Assembly (NCBI GenBank): GCA_932521035.1
Contig: OW051495.1
Span: 10,788,001 to 10,852,000, forward strand
DNA: 64,000 bases
Direction: 5' to 3'
Origin: Oscheius dolichura
Lineage: Eukaryota; Nematoda; Chromadorea; Rhabditida; Rhabditidae
Under the pieces are notes generated by a model. That model ran no database searches. It had not been told where the DNA came from and saw only the letters and a list, made by a program, of their open reading frames with translations. Of this stretch, positions 33,801-44,904 are shown one piece after another. Position 1 is the first letter of the stretch, and each line of letters begins with the position of its first letter. Made by a program: the position numbers and the translations under genes.

Positions 33801-36800
33801 AGTTGATTACACCTTCTCCGGGAGCATCTGGAACGACAGGAAGCGTCTGCTTCCAGTCACCGGCAAAAACGAACGGACATCCGCCAAAGATCTTGTTGTT
33901 CTGGTCATATCTCAGCGTAGTCATTAATTTGTGGACGCATTCAAGGATCCTCCGGTCCGCCATCGTGGCCTCATCCCAAATAATCAGATCCAATTGCCTC
34001 AAGTATTCTGCCTCATTGCTTTCATGGTCGAGAGTCGAATGCATGTTTTCTTCAGCTGACAATGGAATCTTGAAGTGACGATGAGCCGTCGATCCGAGTG
34101 GCAGAAGAGAAGCAGCTATTCCAGTTTGAGCCACACAGGCAACATTCTTCTTCTGAGATCGATATTCATGGAAGAGAGCTTTCATTATTCGGGTCTTGCC
34201 CGTGCCTCCACTTCCCTGCAGGAAAAATGTCATCTGCTCGCCACACTGTATTCCTTGAATAATTCCGTCGAAGGCCTTTCTCTGTTCTTCCGTCATAGTC
34301 TAAAAACCAGTCATCTTGTAACAGAAGAACAAACCTTTTTCAATGTAGCCGCCTCTCTTTTGGATAACCTCTCCGTGTATAATAGACCTCCAGAGTCGTC
34401 GATGAGATCCTCTGCCAGAAGCTCTTCTTTCTTCAGACTGGGCAAGCCATGTTCCTCTAAGGTACTGCCATTAGCTGCCAAATAAGAATGCATATGGTAG
34501 AGGGCATGGGCTTCGAGATGTTTTTCTTCCCATCTTTTGTTGGCATAAAAGTAGACTTTGTATTTCTCGTAGAGCTCTCGGGTATAAACCGCGGTGACAG
34601 GATTGTTCGTAATGATTTGACAAAAGAGACGTCGGAGAGCCGTGGGGTTGCCGTAATTGCTGGCTTCGGCCAAACAAAGGTCCCACTCCTTCTTCCCATT
34701 CATGAAGCCAAGAGCTGTGGCTGCTTCGACTGCTGTTGCATAAACGGTGCCATTGACTGTTCTCAGCTCTTCGAACGACTGGATGCCTTTCAGATTGGTA
34801 CAGAGAAGGCGGATGGCATAGATCTCCTTATATCTAGGATTCACGCCTTTGATCCTTGTCACGAGATTATTTCTAAAAGAAAGATTTGAAAATACAAACG
34901 AAGAACTAACATTCTCTTCTTCCTTGGCCGCCATTCACCCTTCTCGAAAATATAGCCCAATGGCAGATCCGCAAACGTGTAATCGTGGGCTTTGGAGTCC
35001 TTCTTATTGAGCTGGAACCATGCCTTGAGTTTGGTCTTGAGGTCATCCTTCTGTATCGCTTCTAACATCTCCTCTTGTCCTTCTGCTGTGTAGAACAGTC
35101 TCTCCTCGTTCTCCGCGTGGATGCTGTTGTTGACGACCATATGAGAGGCTGAATGGCGCTCGTAGCCAGCAAAGTCCCAGGCGGCTTCGCAGGAAGTCAC
35201 AGCCCTCATGTCTTCCACTATCCAAAACTCGTTATAAACGACAGTCGGTCTTCCATCTTTGTCTACCAAAGGGATTCCTCTCTTTCGCAACAGCTTCTTG
35301 GCATCTTCTCTCCTTTGTTTCAGCATTCCTTCTGGTATCTTGATATTCTTCGGAAGTACAAGATGGCCGTCGATCGTCATGGCATTTTTGTCCAAAGAAT
35401 CCGCCCCCGTTGCAATCTCCACCAGAGCACGGTCAAAACCCTGGAATTGGTCTAGTTTACAAGAAATCACTCTTGTTCTTACTTTAAAAAGGTATTTGAA
35501 AATATATTTGACGATGCTGAGGGCGGAGATCACTTCGATATTTATGTGACCTTCCCAGAAGGTCAGAAGCTGGGTATTATACGGTACGATGTACCGGTTG
35601 TCGGCTTTCTTATTCTTCGAGCAGTGCTCTCCATCATTGGGCCTCTCTAATTCAGGGTAATACCTGTCACCAGCCTTGGTTCCATCATTGAAACATTTGG
35701 GGAACCCCTTCGCGCACTGGATTTTCGATGGATTCAGGCCAACTCGACAATATGCCTAAAATTTGTATAGAAAAGTCCAATGAACAAAGCATTACCGTAG
35801 GATTCCCTTCACAGGGACTATGCACCATGAAGTCCTCGACTAACTTCCTCAACCTCGGATTATTTTTGGGCAGAACAGCCTGACAAATCTTATCAATCTG
35901 GACTACATTCTTCGGCTTTCTCTTGAGCGACGCGACGATGTGGGCATGCGGCGGGCCCCGCTGCTGGAACTCCACACTGTAAGTGTACCACTTCACACGT
36001 CCAAAGAGTCCTTTGTTCCTCTTTCTGCTCTTCTTATCAATTCCTTTTCCATTGAGCAACTCCATCAACTTGTCCAATTTCTTCTTGAACACTTCGTTGA
36101 CTAAAAAGGGATGGTCAGCCCAAGTTTCACCGGAAGCAATTTTGCTCTAAAAATGGTTGTTGGGATTCAAAGACGCTCTAACCTTTATCTCTGGCCAATT
36201 CACGTTACAAGTGGCCGTCACGAAGAGATCCGGCCGTCCGAAAGCGTTACACATAGCAACGGCATTCTCAAACTTCTGCTGAAGCCATCTCGGGGAGCCA
36301 GGAACAGTATGTGGAACGGAGAATTGGGCGCCAATTGTGATTCCAAGCTTCAGTTTATCAGCCAGTCTTTGGCGAGCCTTCAACATCTTGGACTTAGTGC
36401 TGGTCAGGTATTCGGCGCATTTCTCTCGGATAAAATTGTACCGGTGACTCAGCATTCTCATAAAATGGTCTATTAAGAAGAGCTGCCCAAGCTTATCGCC
36501 TCTGAGAAATCTATTGGCAATCAGCTTCCTCCTCTGGTAGACATATGTCACATATTGCTTGAGAGAGGCATAAAGCAGTGGCCCAGTCTTCTTTGATCCA
36601 TTCTCTCCTGTTTCAGTTTCATCCACCTCTGCAGTATCTTCTACGGCTTCACCGGATGCTTCGTTTTGATTGATATGGCTATCATTCGCTCGGCCATTCT
36701 CCTCTTGAACTTCTGTACCGCTCGGCTCGTCGTCATTCCAGTCATTTGGCTGGATAGGATTGAAAGCAGGAGCTATCGCATCTTGAAAATCCATCTCGTG

Positions 36801-39052
36801 GTCTTCTTCGTTCATATCACAATCGACAACATCTTCTGCTGTTGTATTCTTGCAGCCGTGGGCATCTCTCCGTCCAGCCTCTCTCTCTTTGGGGCACTCT
36901 TCTTCGCCATCTTCACTGTCTTCACTGATTTCGTTCGCGAATCTCAAATCATCTTCAGCATCATATTCATGTTGAGCCACTTCCTCGTCGACGATTTCTT
37001 CGAAGCCAACATCATCCACCATTATACTGGGGCCAGAGTTGCCAATAAGACTTGTGGCATCCAGATTGACCTCCCACTGCTTCGCCTCCTCCAAATTCTC
37101 CACTGCATACAATTCCAGCCTTTCGCGGAAATTTAGCTTCTTCTGGTCGCCTTTCATCAGAGAGTACAGCTTGTGGCCATAGGCATATTCACCATAAGGG
37201 CACAGGATAGGATAGCACAAAGGAGTGGCCTTCGGGTCCCATGGAAATAGAGGTAATATGGCGTTTTTGCTCCTTCTGGGATAGATTATGAGTCCGGGCA
37301 ATTTGACATCTTGTTCCGTCGAGGCTTGAAAGAACAGAGCCACGTGATCTCCACCTTGAAGCACCTGAATAAATGAGGTTAGCTGCCAGTTGATTGTGAT
37401 TACCTTTCGATAGACTCCTTTATGGGCTTGAAGCCGGGTCTTATCGACTTCGTTGGCATTGACAATTTTCATCCTAACGTAATTTCCACTGCCCGCCGTG
37501 TTCTTCTCCTCTTCCTTTATCAACTCTCCCAAATTTCTGTAGTAATGGGCGAAGCGGTTGTCCCGATTCATACACACGTCCAAATCACGGATGATCTCCT
37601 TGTCCAGCTTGTTGTAGACGTTCAGTCGCATGTTTTCCGAATCCTGGCCGTGATACAAATACACATTTCCATAAACAGGGTCGTTATTGGCGAATGGCAA
37701 GGCACAGGATGGGAAATGCCCGGGATTTCCTGGAAGCAGGCGATATTTGTAAACTGTAAATCTCACCTTGCACTTTCATCGACTGCACACCGTGTGCGGC
37801 TGCTGGGATCCTGTTATACTGGATACTGGCAAAGGAGTAGGCGTTGTTGTAGGAGAGAATGTGGCTACGAAACTTTTTGGCATTGACGCCTTTGCCGAAC
37901 ATCAACTTCTCCAATTCCGTGGGATATTTTCTCATTGGCTTGATAAAAACAGATCCTTTATCACAGCACACACGGCCGCCGGGGTAATGTTCTGCCGAGC
38001 AGAATGGGCATTCTTCCGTGTCACCAAGCCTACAGGGCGATAAACTACCTTAAAAATAAATGAATTGCTTTGAAAGGAGAAAATAATTCACGAGGGGAAG
38101 GAATATCGTCGAGACTATCATCTGTATCGCTTTCTGCTTCTTCGCGGGAACGGAACTTCGCGACTCGGTCTCGACTTTTCCTATTGAGATCCCTTTCGTC
38201 TCGTTCACGGTCAGCTCGGCGGCGTGATGACTCCCATGATGGACCCTCTACGTCTTCCGTTGCAGACATGGAATCCTCCACTTCGCTCCACTCATCCTCT
38301 ATGTCAACTGCCTTTGGATTGCGAGCAGTCCTTTGTGGAGTAATCAAGCAGAGCTCCCCCAGTTGAACAACTCCCAGATCGAGGTCGCTTTGGACGATAA
38401 CGGAACTCGATTGCTGGCCTCTTCCATCTTTTGTACTGGGTGACTGGATTCTAGGTTGATCAGCGGCCACATCAACATCCACCTGGGAAAGCGCTTTCGG
38501 CCGTCTCCCTCTTCTCGCAGGAACAGTTACGCTGCTTGCTTCAGCTTGCATGCTATCGTCCAGACCCGGTTGTGAGACAGGACGTCCTCTCTTCTTTGAT
38601 ACAGGCTTTGATACATCATTGATCTCAATAGTAGGTTGTGAAATTGGTCGTCCTCTTTTCTTTGGCACTGAATCTTTCTTCACCGTGGTCGGCTTCCTTT
38701 TTCTTGACGCTCCTCCTCCTCTGTTCCTATCCTTCTTCCGGTTGCCATACGCTCTCTTGTCTCGTTGCTGCTTTGGTGTCTGGTATTCATCTTTCTCATC
38801 ACTATCTCCATCTTCACCTACAAACTTGGATCAGTTATTTTCTATAAGAAACTCACTGCTCTCGTCGTCTTCAGCATATGAAGCTGCTCTTCTTATCCTT
38901 CTCCTTTCCGCACCTGCAGCCAGCCTGGCTCTCTCAGCCGTGTCATTCCTTCTCTTTGTAGCGTCGGCTACAATCCTGTTTGCGGGGCAATGAGCCTCTC
39001 CTGGCGTCCCAAGAAGAATAAGAAAAAGCAACAGCTTGTGGATGCGAAACAT
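30881..39052 (-). CDS. Helitron Rep-helicase fused to a ubiquitin-specific protease and a macrodomain
   Basis: One minus-strand gene, about a dozen exons, roughly 2,500 residues. N-terminus: a hydrophobic start (MFRIHKLLLFLILLG), RRNDTAERARLAAG-type repeats, AT-hook-like KKRGRPISQP, KKRGRPVSQP and RRGRRPKA. Then a zinc finger (CPFCSAEHYPGGRVCC), the Helitron core (GRPDLFVTATCNVNWPEI), HUH motif in RGPPHAHIVASL, DNRYIVPYN, and tyrosines in VKYIFKYLFKGFDRA. The helicase shows GSGGTGKT, LIIWDEATMADRR, GGCPFVFAGDWKQTLPVV and MTCNKAQGQTLDR ... VALSRV. The last helicase codon (GAG, 32757 side) is followed by a 40-nt GT-AG intron; exon 32718-32548 and exon 32509-30881 continue in frame. They encode USP boxes NLGNTCYANATIQVL, QQSAAELLTRLIDLL and NNGHYKSFI with WWECNDDSI, then a macrodomain (VIVNAANAELKHGGGVDG, IAFPLLGIGLYNY). 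Stop TAG 30881-30883. Splice joins are by eye; the last junction uses GTTCGT. Confidence 0.85.
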
Positions 39053-39232
39053 TTTGAAATGAAAAAAAGATTGTTTTTACGCTTTCTGGTCCACTTGTGA
39101 CAGTTTTAAGCTCGCTTGTGACAACTCACTCAAACATCAGGTAATAACCGCGTTGGGGTCTACTCCGTTCCGTTGGTTTTGGTCAGAATTACAGAACTTT
39201 ACAAAAGAAAAGCGAAACCATTTTTGACCACC

Positions 39233-39568
39233 GGCTGACCAAACCCGGCTGGCTATAGAAAAAGGGCTTAACTTTGGTAAAGTGCTGTCGATTCGTCACT
39301 GTGACGCGCCAGAGCTTAGCAAAAAATAAACCGCCAATACGCCGAGAAGCGCCATCGAATGAGCCTACTCTCGTCACGCTAGCTCAAAAAAAAGAGCGGA
39401 ATAAAATGAAATTTAAAAGCTCGCTTCCTCCTCACTCCCTCACTTTCAAAAAATTCTGAAAGCGCAGTCGTGCGCAGCAAAAATTATCGGTTCGAATGAG
39501 CCTACTCTCAACTCTCCAACTCAAAAAAAGTTGTGGGTTACAAATCGCCTTTTATTATAGCCAAGTGA
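39233..39568. repeat. 336-bp direct repeat, identical to 39763-40098
   Basis: Every base I compared between 39233-39568 and 39763-40098 is the same (offset 530). It forms the 5' terminal part of the large Helitron and of the adjacent short element. Identity ends exactly at GA (TC on the minus strand). A diverged third copy is at about 28690-29028. Confidence 0.9.
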
Positions 39569-40098
39569 CTAGAAGTGCCCAGTTTTTATGGAAGACGTCC
39601 TTGTGGAAGGGGCGCCTTCATTGAGAGGGGCGCCTTGGCCGGCCGGCGGCCGGCCGACGCCCCCGATTCGTGTTGGCGGAGGCTCCGCGTAACAGTCTCC
39701 CCCGTTCCATCGGTTTGGTCGAGATTCCCGGCTTTGACCAATCCCAGACCATTTTAACCATAGGCTGACCAAACCCGGCTGGCTATAGAAAAAGGGCTTA
39801 ACTTTGGTAAAGTGCTGTCGATTCGTCACTGTGACGCGCCAGAGCTTAGCAAAAAATAAACCGCCAATACGCCGAGAAGCGCCATCGAATGAGCCTACTC
39901 TCGTCACGCTAGCTCAAAAAAAAGAGCGGAATAAAATGAAATTTAAAAGCTCGCTTCCTCCTCACTCCCTCACTTTCAAAAAATTCTGAAAGCGCAGTCG
40001 TGCGCAGCAAAAATTATCGGTTCGAATGAGCCTACTCTCAACTCTCCAACTCAAAAAAAGTTGTGGGTTACAAATCGCCTTTTATTATAGCCAAGTGA
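39569..40098 (-). mobile_element. 530-bp non-autonomous Helitron in tandem with the large one
   Basis: Minus strand: TC at 40098 to CTAG at 39569, whose last base directly abuts the TC of the large Helitron. It keeps the 336-bp 5' end and a 3' end with GC-rich palindromes (GGCCGGCCGGCGGCCGGCC), with the whole coding region deleted. The host base next to TC is T, not the canonical A. No ORF. Confidence 0.8.
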
Positions 40099-40192
40099 AA
40101 TTTTGCAAAGAAAGTACATAGGGCAACACAATTTAATTAATTATTTGGGGTCATAATAACATTAGAGAAACCAGGATGAAGAGATTATTGTT

Positions 40193-40384
40193 TCAGTTGG
40201 ATCCGGATCCGCGTTTCTCTACGTCGGCGTTGGAGAACTCGATTTCTAATCGACGAACTTGGAGTCTGCCTTCGAGAAGATTCGCGATTCGATTCTCGAG
40301 CAGAGCAATCCCGATGATAGCAAAAACTGCCAGGATACACACGAAGAGAAGTAACATGAAGATAATGCCAATGAATTCCCTCAT
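40193..40384 (-). CDS. Small single-pass membrane protein (63 aa)
   Basis: A single-exon minus-strand ORF, ATG 40384 to TGA 40193-40195. It opens MREFIGI, then a strongly hydrophobic helix (IFMLLLFVCILAVFAIIGIA), then a charged amphipathic tail (ENRIANLLEGRLQVRRLEIE) ending SGSN. This composition is unlike random sequence and suggests a tail-exposed membrane micropeptide. It lies about 95 bp outside the right end of the Helitron array. It could instead be an exon of a larger gene; no partner exon was found. Confidence 0.5.
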   Translation of the reverse strand: MREFIGIIFMLLLFVCILAVFAIIGIALLENRIANLLEGRLQVRRLEIEFSNADVEKRGSGSN

Positions 40385-40399
40385 GTCTACCAAAGTATG

Positions 40400-42091
40400 T
40401 CAGTCGATGGAATACAAAATAGGGCAACCTTCAAGATCGGAGTCAGTCGAGGAAGATATCATTGTTCCGAGCAAGCACTAGTCGAAGACTGCCTCGCGGT
40501 AATGGGTACTTTTGGGCACGAAGATGATAGTTGCCATGTCAACTGTTAGAACAACAAAGACACGGATGCAATCGATACGGACTAACTGTCTACTTCCGTT
40601 CCTATGGATTCACTGAAGTAGAATGCAAGCATTTTGACAAAATGAAACGGACGATGGTGATTACAAGTTTCACAGTCCTGCCTTGAAAATAAAACTGGCA
40701 GAAATTTATTTAGATTTAACAAAGGCGCTTCCCGTTCAATAACGATTGTAGAGTGTTGGGCTCGGCTGCCCGTTCTATGAGTTCCCCCGCAATCGGTAAG
40801 ATTTCAGGTCGAACCATTGCCCCCCCGGATGAATCCCCGCGGAATGGGAGAGACGACCGAACAGGAGAGATGCCTAGAGCGACCCTCCGGGTCGCCTGTC
40901 TCGACCTTCCCCTCTGTAGAACGCCAATAAACCTTATGTAGCCCCAGCACGTCTTCTGTAATCCTAAAGGCGACAGTTAGAGCGATGGACATAACATTTA
41001 CTCGATCTTGTCAAAATGTTGCTTTTTCCAAATGCAAGAAACTTGTGATCAACTTGTGACCATCTCACCACAGACAGTATCAATGGGGGGGGGGGGGGGG
41101 GGGTAGTGGTAACTTACTAAAAACAGATAAACAAAATACAGAGAGCGAGAGGGGCAAGGATCATTGTACGATAAATTTAAGAAATAGCATAGAGGAAAGG
41201 ATCAACCAAACGGAGATAAAAACACAGCGGAATCCAATGGACCGCTAAGGTACAAGAGAGCCGGGATTTCTTTCTGGGGGTACTGTATACATTATTATTC
41301 ATATCATCATTATTTTATAGGGTACTGACGATGATTTGTTTAAAGAAGAAGAACAATTTGGTGAGTGGAACTCAGCACTGCTGTTAAAAACGGTGTTTAG
41401 ATCTTATGAAAGTGACTGCCATATATTTCATAGTTTACATCTTTTACGGAATCATTGCCACAACCGCATCAAAATGCGCTGCTCATTGCCAGATGGAGAA
41501 CAATGCTGCTCCGTACTATCCTAGCGCAGAAATCATTAGATTCGGATTTCTGGGATCTAACAAGGATATAAGGAAACTCTAGCCTTTCTACGCAAACAAC
41601 AGTTTCTGGGGTGTATCGGAAACAAAAGGTAATCCAGTTACAAGGGATAAGGAACCAAAGACCTGTTGATAAAATGAGGATGTCTATCCCTGTGGGAAAA
41701 TATTTCTATCTTTAATCCTCATTACTTTCAAGAAGAGCCAGACAGACCGATTTGTGTTCCGATAAAGTGAGGATACCCTTACCATGGGGTTCACCGCTGA
41801 GGATAACATTCTTTCCCTATTTCCGCCAATTTTCCCCAAACAAACCTCATTCTATACAGTTGTATTCTATTTTCAATTCTCTTTTTCTTCCATTCCTGAG
41901 CCCCCTGACAAAAATAGCAGCGACGTGCAAGAAATATTTACAAACTCACATCTACTCCGCCTATTTTTCGTAATGGTTGTACTCTTGTTTTTTGAATTAG
42001 AGATAACAAGATCTTTCGAATGTCATGAATCTCCTACGTCTTTGACCATGTTTTTAACTTTCTGCTCATTGTACCATTATCAGGTCGGGAG
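40400..42091. other. Gene-poor stretch upstream of the Str receptor
   Basis: No supported gene. It contains the G19 tract at 41085-41103. The open stretch at 41784-42146 is hydrophobic in places but does not join in frame with the receptor and looks fortuitous. Confidence 0.45.
41085..41103 (+). repeat. G19 homopolymer
   Basis: Nineteen consecutive G on the plus strand. Such a tract can form intramolecular G-quadruplexes, and long G/C tracts in nematodes depend on the FANCJ-type helicase DOG-1 for stability. Length may be unreliable in the assembly. Confidence 0.9.
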
Positions 42092-43234
42092 ATGGCTATC
42101 CACCATGTTGTCCCGTTCACAACGGATATCATTGGTGTTTGCCTAAATTGCTGCATGATGTTTATAATCCTGCGGTATTCATCGGACAAGATTGGGCGGT
42201 ATAAGTACTTCCTATTCTTCTACACCCTGAATGCCGCCCTCTACTCTTCTACCCAGTGCCTAATCCTCCAGGTACCACAGTAATCTTCCCGAAAAGAAAG
42301 GAAGCTTTAGAACTGGGTGGTCCCCGTCAATGGCGGTTATCTGTACCTTTCTACTGTTCATTTTCTTCCCAGACGGCTGCAAATATGGTGTGTGACCATC
42401 TGGGTCTGTTTCTTCTATACCAATCTCTTCGTCGTCTGCTGGAGTTTCTGGTACCGGCTGGCATGTGTAACTGAGTTCGCTTAACTTATCCCTGAAAATA
42501 TTAATCCCATTTCAGTTCGAGTTTCTTCCGTAGCAAGAAGAAACTCTTTGGCATGTTCGTATTTTGTATTTTCGGGTTGGCATTCCTCGCTGCCAACATA
42601 ATCACTATGCATCCCAATGACAGGGCAGATAAGTTCTTCGAAGACCTAGCCTATAGAGTAAACGGATATTCGATTAATATGACTGGCTACATTGGGGGGC
42701 CATTCTATGTGAGTGTTCCTAGATGTACCGCGTAAAATACCGGATTACAGTATGGCGACCAGTTTAACTCTGTCCTGTTTACATCCCTTGTTGTCCACTG
42801 TGTCGCTAACAGCTTATTCATGTGCTTTATTGGCTACTGCTGGTACATAATTGGCTCCAAGATTCGAGCTCTTGAATCCCTAAGTCAGAGGAGATTCCAA
42901 TATCGGATCTATGTTCTGCTGACCATTCAAACGGTCCTTCCAATTGTCTTCAACGCGTCCCCCGTTGTAATTGCCTTCACTCTATCGGCTCTTCGCTGGG
43001 ATATCGGAGACTGGATGCTCATCACTGGAATGGTCATCAGTTTCGCTCAAATGATCGACCCCGTCTGCATGGCTGTTCTTATTACGGACTACAAGAGAGC
43101 CATCGCGAAGGTAAGAGCCATTCAAAGCGATAGAAGAAGGGATTTCTCTTCAGTTCCTCCGCATTCGACTACCGACAAGCACTGTCAGCTATTCCGTCAC
43201 TAACCAGCCGAACAAACTCCCCTCAACAGGATAA
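42092..43234 (+). CDS. Str-type nematode chemoreceptor (7TM), possible splice-site damage
   Basis: Belongs to the nematode-specific Str/Srj superfamily of chemosensory GPCRs, normally on sensory cilia. ATG 42092 opens TM1 (VVPFTTDIIGVCLNCCMMFI) and the family signature IGRYKYFLFFYTLNAALYSS. A 39-nt phase-0 intron after LILQ leads to NWVVPVNGGYLYLSTVHFLP and TM3 (CVTIWVCFFYTNLFVVCWSF, then WYRLAC). Later exons give KKKLFGMFVFCIFGLAFL, VVHCVANSLFMCFIGYCWY, FNASPVVIAFTLSAL and the terminal IDPVCMAVLITDYKRAI, ending at TAA 43232-43234. The join after TM3 is a problem: the relatives at 60629 and 63221 splice right after YRY..VC, but here the expected donor reads AA|CTGAGT. A donor at 42451 (TG|GTACCG) restores phase but removes WYRLAC. 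Functional status is uncertain. Confidence 0.75.
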
Positions 43235-43299
43235 AATAAAGGATATTTATTGACCCGAAGAGTGATAGACCGTTTTCTTTTTTCTGTTCTCTGTATTTT

Positions 43300-44904
43300 C
43301 TATCTCGTTAGAGACTCTTGCAATTCACAACTCCTCTGTGAATTTAGACGTTCTCTGTCGCGTCGCGGGTCGGACAACAAGGCACTATCCCGCTGGGCGC
43401 TGCCTCTTCTTGAACGTAAAGTTCGCAACGAGGAGCCCCGCTGATCCAAAGAAGTTTGTCTATTGTAGTCTATTGTGATGCCAAAACGCTGGCATAGTCT
43501 TGTTCCTTGGAGCTGAAAAGAGAATTTTGATGACAAAGCGAGGAGTGGGTGGCATACCTGTGGGAACTTCCTGAGGACAAAGAGGAGACATCTGCGGCGG
43601 AAATGTTCGGAGGATAAACAGAAGAGAATGAAGTTGATTGTCTTTCCCGTGACCACCAAACTATTTGTGATACTTAAAATGCCTGGATAATACTCTCCGA
43701 AAAGGAGTAACCAACCTAAACATAATATAGAAGGTAGTTCCGAAGTGTGAACTGAATTTGAACTGTTCCATAATTACCATGACCGAGGACGGGCCCTGCG
43801 TCAACGAGAAACACAGCCCAATAGCAATTACAGTAACCGTTACCCTCTTTCTAGACCTCTATAAATGCCTCCATGTACTTTTACTCCAGGTGCAGATGGC
43901 CTACGTGTTGACTCCGAGCTAAGGACTCCCTCGCCGCGTCCATCTCCAGTATCTCTTTGTTACTTTTGTGTAATTCGCTAATAAGCAGAATGTTCAGAAT
44001 AATAACCATCATAATAGGCAGGAAGACGACGAGGAAAACATTGAAGATTGTTGATGCCTTCAAATAGGCTATTTTTCCGTCACTAGGCATTATCTAAATC
44101 CCTCTTCACTTTTCCCCAGAACCGTTTACCTTGTCCTTTTTCAAATATGTCCTCCAATGGATCTCTCCAGCATAGTTACAGTAGCCATATAGTTGGGTAT
44201 TATTACAGAAGGTCGTTATTTCACAATCATATTCAAAGTGGTGGTAGAGTGTAAGTATTCCTGAAATTCCCAAGTTGAATTCTTCCTATCTTGGATTAAA
44301 GAAGGGAAAAGATTACTGTACCTGTAGAGAAGAAGATTGAGCTCAAAACTAGGACCATTTTCCCTCGTTGCCAATATAATTTAGACCGTAGAGGTTGTCT
44401 GACTATTAGGAATCGTTCCAATGATACCGCTAGGATCAGCCTTGAATTGTACAGTTAGTGGGCAATAGAAAAGGGAGACTTGCCATATAGCAGCGGCACT
44501 CATCCAGTTAGCCACGGCTACAATATGCTGCCTGCTTTTTATGTAATAATTACGGAAGGTATAGTTAACAGCTAGCGTTTCGAAGGAGGAAAGAGCATGA
44601 GGAAGCATGGCAACGAGAAAGGCAAGATCACAAAAGGATACAGCTGCTAACTGAAGGGATTAAAGGTTTGTTGGAGGGAGAGATAGACTGACCAAATCAC
44701 TAGCTATGTTCGAGACTTCATCGCTGGTCAGAACCCACAAGTTGAGGCAGTTACCCAACACGCCGAGAGTGAATTGAGCGGGGAAGAGATACTGCCAGAG
44801 CCATCTGAAATGAAGGGACTAGTTGGTAGGAGAGGGTGGGTATATTTTGACCTGGCTATCGGTTCTTTGACAAAAAGCAATTCGGCATGTTTCAGGCAGA
44901 CCAT
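43300..44904 (-). CDS. Rhodopsin-type GPCR, paralogue of the receptor at 20691
   Basis: Minus strand, ATG 44904 (MVCLKHAELLFVKEPIARWL) through about eight exons to TAG 43300-43302. Seen: TM1 with GN (FTLGVLGNCLNLWVLTS), TM2 (AAVSFCDLAFLVAMLPHALS), TM3 (VAVANWMSAAAIW) joined to LILAVSLERFLIVRQPL, an extracellular loop with cysteines (YDCEITTFCNNTQLYGYC), TM5 (IFNVFLVVFLPIMMVIILNI), TM6 with the family motif FSLTQGPSSVMVIM, TM7 (TGKTINFILFCLSS) and FRRRCLLF. The Arg/Ser-rich tail carries possible phosphorylation sites. The intron after AAAIW appears to start GC (TG|GCAAGT), a rare GC-AG intron, at the position where the paralogue has GT. It converges on the Str receptor, with only 65 bp between the stops. 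Confidence 0.83.

Larger units (their letters stand above)
30482..39568 (-). mobile_element. Complete-looking autonomous Helitron carrying USP and macro domains
   Basis: Boundaries are inferred on the minus strand: 5' TC at 39568 (TCACTTGGCTATAATAAAAG) and 3' CTAG at 30482. The 3' end matches three other copies in the window (plus-strand consensus CTAGRNNTGMCCAGTTWT). The 5' boundary is where identity with the tandem 530-bp copy stops. There are no terminal inverted repeats and no target-site duplication, as expected of Helitrons. The base following CTAG is C, not the usual T, and the left neighbour is another Helitron piece, so the 3' boundary is less certain than the 5' one. The body contains one long spliced gene (30881-39052). 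Length about 9.1 kb. Confidence 0.8.

Noticed and set aside
39233-40098. 336-bp direct repeats considered as LTRs of a retroelement
   Set aside because: The copies sit side by side with no gag/pol between them, lack TG...CA ends, and one forms the 5' end of a gene with Rep and helicase motifs. Helitron termini TC and CTAG explain the boundaries better.
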